A stretch of DNA of 64,000 nt from Chrysoperla carnea. Its lineage: Eukaryota; Arthropoda; Insecta; Neuroptera; Chrysopidae. Below are positions 57,769-64,000 of the stretch, piece after piece. The first letter of the stretch is position 1, and every line of letters begins with the position of its first letter. The translations under genes and the position numbers were made by a program. The notes under the pieces are model-generated. The model was not told the DNA's origin, made no database searches, and saw nothing but the letters and a program-made list of their open reading frames with translations. Location of the stretch: the NCBI RefSeq assembly GCF_905475395.1, contig NC_058337.1:102418368-102482367 (forward strand). The letters run 5' to 3'.

Positions 57769-60362
57769 TTATTTTCGTTTAATTTCTTTTCGAGAATACT
57801 GTTGTTTCGATTTATTATGTGAACTTTCACCTTTATTCTGGCTTAAGTTTTTACTAATCAATGTCGTTGGAGTTTTAATTTCGAATTCTGGTGATAAACT
57901 AGTCCTATTCATAAATTTTAATTTCGCTTCAATAGCTTGAATTTGAGATTCACGATTTGGTCTTTTTACACCTTTTGCTGGTCCCGCTAATACTGGTATA
58001 TTTAAATGTGGTGTTTCTTTGTTCATATTAGTCTGAAATTAAAACAAAAAAATTTATTAGGATTATTATTAGTATTCACTATTATTATTTATAGATTTTA
58101 AGTAAATAAAATAATGATAAGTATGCTCCGAGATTAGATTAGTTTATTAATGCAAAATGTTACTACACCAAGAAAAACCTGACAAAAGTTGTAAGTAAAT
58201 TTTTCTCGAAAGTATTACTCTACTCAACTTAAAATTTTATTTCGATACCTATACTTTACAGACGATTCGATTAATTTTGAATAAAACATACCTCATTAAT
58301 ACTGTGGGCCCATTTGACGATGATTTTCTTATTCCCAACTAATTTGTTATTTAATGCATCTTTTGCAATTTCAGCCTCGTCGTTTTTCTTAAATGTTACA
58401 AACGCATAGCCACGTGGTTGTCCAGCCATAGGACCCGTTCGATAAAATAGTAGATCAAACTTTTCAATAGTTCCATGTTTTTGCATCAATTTTAATAGTT
58501 GAAACCGATAAAACAATAAAAAAAATTTAATTTAATTTCCCTAAACAAATGACAAATTTCTTTTACACACTCTAATTTTGTTAAAAGAAGTTGAATTAAA
58601 ATGGAAAAACCCTAATATCTTGCATCAATTAATAAAATGGACTTGAATGAAGTAGCTGTTAAAAATTCTTGAGTTATGCCCGAAATTGAAAAAAAGATTA
58701 CTTTGTTCTTGAAACACACTCATATGCAATTTTTACGCAGCAGAAGAATTATTATTACGAAAAATTGAATTTTTGGACACATCCGGTTTTCATAACTCAA
58801 AACCCGAAGCTCCGAAAAATTCAGAGATACTCTAGGAATGTAGGGTTACTTCATCTGATACTTTGGCAGAAATCGATCCATACTTGTCATCGTTTCAGGC
58901 ATAAATTATGTGATTGCGTATGATTGAGCGCCTCTTGAAATTCAGTGAAAATTGTGAACTTTGACATGGAATATCTCGAAAACGGCATGTTGGCAAGATT
59001 TTTGCCTATTAGTTAGAGAGATGTACATATGATTTACTAATGGTCATGGTAACCGTCTTAAATATGATAGTAGGTAATATTCCAGTCGCCCTGTAAGGTT
59101 CCTCGAATTTCTATGTGTCATATTCCCCCCCCCCAGGAGGAGATTTGAAAAACTGTCACTAAGTTATGGTTCTGGAAACTGTCTGCTTGTTTGATAATTC
59201 ATTAGATGTGATTCTGAACAGTCATCCTGCAAAGTTTGAGCTCAACAAGTCGTCCCATTCCCGAATTATGAGAGAGAATTATTGAGGTGATGGTTCTGGA
59301 AACTGTGTAAAACTTGTTTGGTTGTGTTGAAGATGTCAAAAGGATCAGGAAAATATGACTGGCAGAAAAGCAAGTGGTCAGGGATTTTTTTGGCAGCACT
59401 TTGAAAAACACGAATTATTCCCTGGGGGGAATATGACACATAGAAATTCGAGGAACCTTACAGGGCGACTTGGAACATTACCTACTATCATATTTAAGGC
59501 TCAGCACACGGTTACCATGACCATCAGTAAATCATATGTACATCTCTCTAACTATATTGAAACATTTGTTTGAAATAACAAGAAGAATATTTTCCCCAAT
59601 TATGGCGACATTTGACCGAAAACCATTCTACATATACAATGGTCCAGAGTCCTTTAGCTAAATCGACTTATTTTGAGCTGTACCAAACTCTTAGACCATA
59701 GTACTTAATGGTCTAAGAACAAACTAGTAGAACGTTGTACAAACCTTTGAAGGATACCTTTGTATAAAAACCCTATCTATCAATCTTTATTTGTCAAACG
59801 TGTTTGACAAGAGATGTTTAGCAAAAATGTTGATGGTTAAATATTTCGAAGCTTGGAGATTATCACTCCGGAAATATTTCAAAATCTTGTTTATTTTTAA
59901 TAATAATAATAATAATAACAATAACTTTTAATTATCTTAGACCTAAAACTTTATAAATTCGAAAAAATTTCTTTGATTTTTGTTTCATTATTATGTTATG
60001 TTATTAATAAAAGATACAAAATATTTTTCTCGGTAACTAGATAATTATCCTTAACCTTAGAAACATCCAGTTTATTTCTGTTTTAACTTTTAAGTAAAAT
60101 AGATCATTTCTAATCAAAAGTCACAAAATTATTTTGATAAATTTGTAACCGGGATACCCTATTTTTAAAAAAAAGGTCAAGAGATTTGATGAGTTTTAGC
60201 ATATAAATAATGATTAAAACACGCAAGAACAATAAGAGAAAAAAAGTAGACCACTTTACAAATAAATTAAAAAAAAAAAAAACAAACTCAATTTAAAACT
60301 TACTCATTTATCCGTGGATCTAAATTACCAATCCACAATCGCCTTTCGGATGTATTATCCAT
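57769..60362 (-). CDS. Rbm18: Probable RNA-binding protein 18
   Basis: This is a small nuclear protein with one RRM, of unknown molecular role. Three exons (60304-60362, 58292-58505, 57769-58032) give 178 residues; the family is near 190. RNP2 is LWIGNL (9-14), followed by DPRINE; RNP1 is RGYAFVTF; KKIIVKWAHS closes the RRM. The tail contains ESQIQAIEAKLKFM, matching the conserved helix AKIKAIEAKLKMM of vertebrate RBM18, and a basic end. Splice phases work, but the acceptor of exon 2 is unusual: the base pair before the required G at 58505 is CG, not AG. Intron 1 (1.8 kb) hosts a long-inverted-repeat element. The gene is divergent from Rpp40, with 216 bases between start codons. Confidence 0.9.
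59010..59554. mobile_element. Long-inverted-repeat miniature element, copy 1
   Basis: Arms of about 115 bases start TAGTTAGAGAGATGTACATA and include GGTCATGGTAACCG, TTAAATATGATAGTAGGTAA and GGTTCCTCGAATTTCTATG, inverted at the right end. The centre carries GTTCTGGAAACTGT, TGATTCTGAACAGTCATCC and TGGTCAGGGATTTTTTTGG. A second copy is at 61086-61497. It lies in intron 1 of Rbm18. Confidence 0.85.
59688..59717. repeat. Head-to-head pair of miniature-element termini
   Basis: CTTAGACCAT and ATGGTCTAAG lie inverted with 8 bases between them (CTTAGACCATAGTACTTAAT then GGTCTAAG). They match the ends of the 12739-13193 element, and may be what remains after near-total internal loss, or chance. Confidence 0.35.
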
Positions 60363-60578
60363 ATCGAATAAAAATAACAGTTACTTAAAATAATCTTACA
60401 ATCTAATTAAATTTATACTACATACGAATTTTCACAAAAAATTAGCGAAAATCAATAACTATCATGTCAGCCATATTAAAATATATGGGTATAAAAATAT
60501 AATTTAACCTAAAAACCTAATGAAAAGGAAAGTGGAGCAATATTAGTAGTACAGAATACATAGATAAATGCAAAAAAA
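60363..60578. promoter_or_regulatory. Shared head-to-head promoter of Rbm18 and Rpp40
   Basis: Only 216 bases separate the two start codons, so both 5' UTRs and promoters must lie here unless there are unseen upstream exons. A GTCAGCCATATTAAAAT word near the middle includes GCCAT, a YY1/Pho-like core also seen upstream of Hel25E. No TATA box is evident at a suitable distance on either side. Confidence 0.55.
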
Positions 60579-63500
60579 ATGTTTTGTCCATCGGTATGGG
60601 AATTTAAGCCCAAAAAACCATTATTTCATGAAGAGGCTGGTGAAATAATACGTTTATTAAATAATACAAATAATATTTTAAATAGACATCATTTTATTCA
60701 TTTGGTAAGTATGAAAATCTAATTTCACAAATTTTCATTTGCAAATTTTCTTAACACAAAAGATAATGTATCTGATTAAGGGTCTATCTTATACAATGTA
60801 AAATTTTTTAATTATTTTTTATTTTTGAATAATTTGTTAATTAATAATAATTTTTAAATTTATGTTCAGTATTTTCAAATTTGACGTAGGTTAACGTTTT
60901 AATTTGTAAATAAAAATTGTTTTTATATTCTAAAAATATTGTGCTTGAATAGTTCTTTCTCAAAATTCATTTGAATTTTAGAAAAAATTATTAAATTTTT
61001 TTTAATCTTAAATAATTATATTCCAAAATTTGTATTATATTTTAAAATCTTAAACAAGTAAAAATAATGAACTCTGTACAATCCTTAGTTAGAGATATGT
61101 ACATATGATTTACTATGGTCATGGTAACAGTCTGCTGAGCCTTAAATATGATAGTAGGTAATGTTGCAAGTCGCTCTTTAAGGTTCCTCGAATTTCGAAT
61201 AAGTGATGGTTCTGGAAACTGTCTGTTTGTTTGATAAATCATTAGATGTGATTCTGAACAGTCATCCTGCAAAGTTTGAGCTCAACAAGTCGTTCCATTC
61301 CCGAATTATGCCAAAAAAACCGAAAATGTGGTCAGGGATTTTTTTGGCAGCACTTTGAAAAACACGAATTATTCCCTGGCGGGAACATGACACATAGAAA
61401 TTCGAGGAACATTACCTACTATCATATTTAAGGCTCAGCAGACGGTACCATGACCATCAGTAAATCATATGTACATCTCTCTAACTATTATAGGAAATGA
61501 TTTTCGACCAAAGTGGCTGAAAATTTGGAATACAGTTGCTATGGAAAATGTCTTATAAATTATTGTAAAGTATGGACAAATGCAGTCAATAATTCCATAG
61601 AAGAATCCTATGAGATTCTCGACTATATTTCCATGTTTTATAAAACCTCTTCCATAGTCGAGTATATTAGATTAAGATAAAAATTATTTTTATAAAATTT
61701 CAAATTCGCCTCAATACCTAGATCAATTTTTGCATAATAAATACGAATTTCGACTACAATATAGTTTGCATTAGTATGAATTAGCTCGTCGCTAAGTATT
61801 TGCACCTGAAACTAAAACCAAATTGAAACAAATTTGAAATTTTATTTCAAATATCGAGAGTCCTCATTAATTATCTTTGATTAATTTTTTAATTCTAGCA
61901 GTTACCCGTTGCTTTGCTGGACCTCCTTTACCTCTCGTATCCCCCCATCCATAAAACTCGGAATATATGTTACTTTATATTATGAAATCAAATTATTTTG
62001 CTTTTAAAATCGAAATCGTCCAGCGAAGCTTGTGGATAACTGCTACTATCTTTAAAAATCATAGCCTATGTATTATTCTGATGTATGAGGTATATTATTG
62101 TCAAGTTTCATCAAAATAAACATCCAGATATCCATTCTTTATATATTTTTATATTAAATAAAATGAATTAAGGTAGTTCTGTCAAATGTAAGTGTAGAAG
62201 AATATTTTAGATTACAGTTTCCAATTTCATTTTTAAGGAAACGGTTATTAAAAATATTTAACACATTTCTAATTAATAATCGAGAAACTTAATCCTCAAA
62301 AAACGGCAACTTTGTTGATAATTTTGATAAAAAGATAATAAGGATAAAACGGTCGAAATTTACAGGATTAATTTCGACCAGATTCATTTCTAAAAACTTC
62401 CTGATTACATCCCTATTGAGACTTTACATGTTTTCTTTATGCTCTGTTATGCGGGGCGTTCTCTTGCACAGGACCTGATAAATTTTTATTGCGATCTCAA
62501 GCTTCAAATTGATGAATAACCGTTCTAAATTTCTAATTATTGAATAATAAATGGAAAAATCATTTTGTCCGACATTAAAATAAACGGGGTTTTCTCTTAA
62601 AAGTTGTAATTTTCTTAGTGTCGGTAAATTCAAACTTTAATTACTATGTAGATAATTTTTTTAACTTTTAAAAAGTTGGGCTTGTAAGCGCACATCTTAC
62701 GCAGACATCGCACATCTTACGGAACAGCTTTCTTATTTAAATCTGTTTCTAACTGTTATGTTATGAAACAGAGTAAGCTTTTCATTTTCACTTGAAAGCG
62801 TAGGGCGAAATAAAGTCTGCGCTAGATGTGCGCCTATCAACCTAACTTACAACTTATTTTTCGAGTTTCGAGCATATGTTGAATTAAAAATCTAGCATAG
62901 TACAGGGAAATAATTTATTGAATGAGAGTAGGAAACTTTTGTGACATAATAAGAAGGAAAAAATTTTATTTCAAACGGGCAGGAGCATCTCGTTTTCAAG
63001 ATATTTAATAAAAAAACGAATTTCGCTAGCTAAAGCCATGTCTGTAATTTTTTTAAACTTGTCATATATTTAATTTTTTTAAAATTTTTTGTTCTAGATT
63101 TCCGTTGTATTACCGGACACACCTAATATACCTGAATGTATTACAAATTTGGTAACAGATGATTGTGATTATTATAAAGTAAAAGATTTTAATTTAAGTG
63201 ATCTCATAAACAATGATTTTATACATTCGTTTATTGAAAATGGCCAATTAACAGCTTTAAGTATTGACACGCATTTAGATATCGATGATTGTGCTGTAAT
63301 TACATCCAATGGTACATTAATATTATCATTAAATAAGGAATCGTTTCAGTCACTTGGTTTGGATGGTAAACCACATTCAAGGCATAAACATCGATTTTGT
63401 AAGTATATTTTCATGCGTAGATGTTTTCTTTAACTACTACGCTATTAAACTAAACTCTTGCTTCTTGTTAATGTGGCTCCTAAGTGCCTGGTGTATAATC

Positions 63501-64000
63501 AGATCAGCGCTTTAATTGTTTATGGAAAACGTTGTCAAATATTCATAAAATTTAAAAATATGAAAATTCATCTTTAACGTCATTTTATGAGGGCGCCTTT
63601 CCGGGGTAATAGCAGTCAAATAAACGTGAATAAGCTATTTACAAATTAATTAGGCAAATTACAAATACAGAAGAGAAAAAGTTATATATTAATTTTGTTT
63701 ATACGCCCTTGCGAATATTGGCTAATTCTCAAAAGGTCATATGAATGATAAAGCTTAAATAAATTAAAAAATTAAACAGAAACAATTAATTATTAAACAA
63801 GCACAAGCTTCAATCGGCTGTCCTGAAAAGTTGTATTTTGTCGGTAGCTTGCATACAATTTTAAACGTCAAATCCTTTCGGTTATATAGTTGATATTTAT
63901 TTATGATACAATGGCGTAAACTATAAACACAAACAACCTGCCGAGTAGTTTTAATTAAAGAGAATTAAAAAAAATACACTCGCAACAAGACTCGAATCCG
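60579..64000 (+). CDS. Rpp40: Ribonuclease P protein subunit p40 (partial, runs off the window)
   Basis: This is a subunit of nuclear RNase P and MRP, which trims tRNA 5' leaders and processes rRNA. Two exons are visible: 60579-60704 (42 codons) and 63098-63398 (100 codons plus one base); the next exon lies beyond the window. Key matches to human RPP40 are ISVVLPDTPNIPECITNLV (human VSFLIPECGILSEELKNLV), DYYKVKDFNLSDLINNDFI (human YYFVKNLPLHELITPEFI), SFIENGQLTALSIDTHLDID and SNGTLILSLNKESFQSLGLD (human PNGKLILSLDKDTYEETGL). The start ATG at 60579 is preceded by an out-of-frame ATG at 60568. Intron 1 (2.4 kb) contains copy 2 of the long-inverted-repeat element and Helitron-like ends. Confidence 0.88.
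61086..61497. mobile_element. Long-inverted-repeat miniature element, copy 2
   Basis: This has the same termini (TAGTTAGAGATATG / CATCTCTCTAACTA) and the same central words as 59010-59554, but is 130 bases shorter. It lies in intron 1 of Rpp40, so the two copies sit on either side of the shared promoter. Confidence 0.85.
61903..62043. mobile_element. Two Helitron-like 3' ends in opposite orientation
   Basis: At the left, the minus strand ends in GTCCAGCAAAGCAACGGG then TAACTGCTAG; at the right, the plus strand ends in GTCCAGCGAAGCTTGTGG then ATAACTGCTA. Both match the 3' end of the element at 57099-57340. There is no 5' end between them. Confidence 0.5.
62044..63097. other. Remainder of Rpp40 intron 1
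   Basis: No exon is seen. Around 62690-62835 there is an inverted pair, AAGCGCACATCTTACGCAGA and TCTGCGCTAGATGTGCGC, with a GCACATCTTACG word doubled at the left, suggesting a small degenerate element. Confidence 0.4.
63399..64000. other. Rpp40 intron 2 start, to window end
   Basis: No exon is recognised. The last 15 bases include GACTCGAATCC, close to the B box of the SINE family. A SINE head could be cut by the window edge, but this is too short to call. Confidence 0.35.

Noticed and set aside
1-64000. CRISPR array, bacterial operons, or a bacterial insert
   Set aside because: No regularly spaced direct repeats with unique spacers, no ribosome-binding-site gene trains and no bacterial-type genes were seen.

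Overview
The window looks like nuclear DNA of an insect or close arthropod relative. It is AT-rich, has spliced genes with short introns and GT-AG junctions, and carries a heavy load of insect-type repeats: Helitrons, hAT, pogo and mariner miniatures, a tRNA-headed SINE and a young long-LTR element. The gene set is ordinary insect housekeeping. I could not fix the order or species from sequence alone.

Layout. 1-13.8 kb is a gene-free repeat field. It holds an unassigned inverted-repeat transposon (88-954), a mariner-like miniature, a SINE split in two by a gypsy-like element with 1.68 kb LTRs (2621-7454), two near-complete copies of an unclassified 580-base repeat, and a 455-base miniature with a 6-base target duplication. 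13.8-23 kb carries Ptpa (-), then intronless phr6-4 (+) and intronless Ttc19 (+). 25.9-30.9 kb is a Syt12-like synaptotagmin (-) with a Helitron and a TTAA-type element in its introns. 35.4-44.1 kb is the mRNA-export helicase UAP56/Hel25E (-), whose long introns hold a 1.8 kb Helitron that itself contains a copy of the 580-base repeat. 44.9-46.5 kb has an uninterrupted SINE copy and a tiny two-exon Bublin coiled-coil gene (+). 49.1-51.3 kb is a calumenin/reticulocalbin-type ER calcium-binding protein (-). 53.7-56.0 kb is RNA polymerase II subunit Rpb3 (+), with a hAT element in intron 2. 57.8-60.4 kb is Rbm18 (-), which shares a 216-base head-to-head promoter with Rpp40 (+, RNase P subunit), cut by the window end.

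Most genes form head-to-head pairs (Ptpa/phr6-4, Hel25E/Bublin, calumenin/Rpb3, Rbm18/Rpp40). They do not form an operon or one pathway. Several serve RNA metabolism (Rpb3, Hel25E, Rbm18, Rpp40), but this may be chance. The reconstructed proteins have family-typical lengths, and the exon phases sum correctly in every complete gene, which supports the models.

I found no clearly new system. The best leads are the 580-base repeat with a terminal hairpin, a G/T-run plus GATTTT-like core shared by several unrelated-looking repeats, the unassigned transposon at the left end with repeated sub-terminal sites, a PCNA-box-like tail on the photolyase, and a non-AG splice acceptor in Rbm18.
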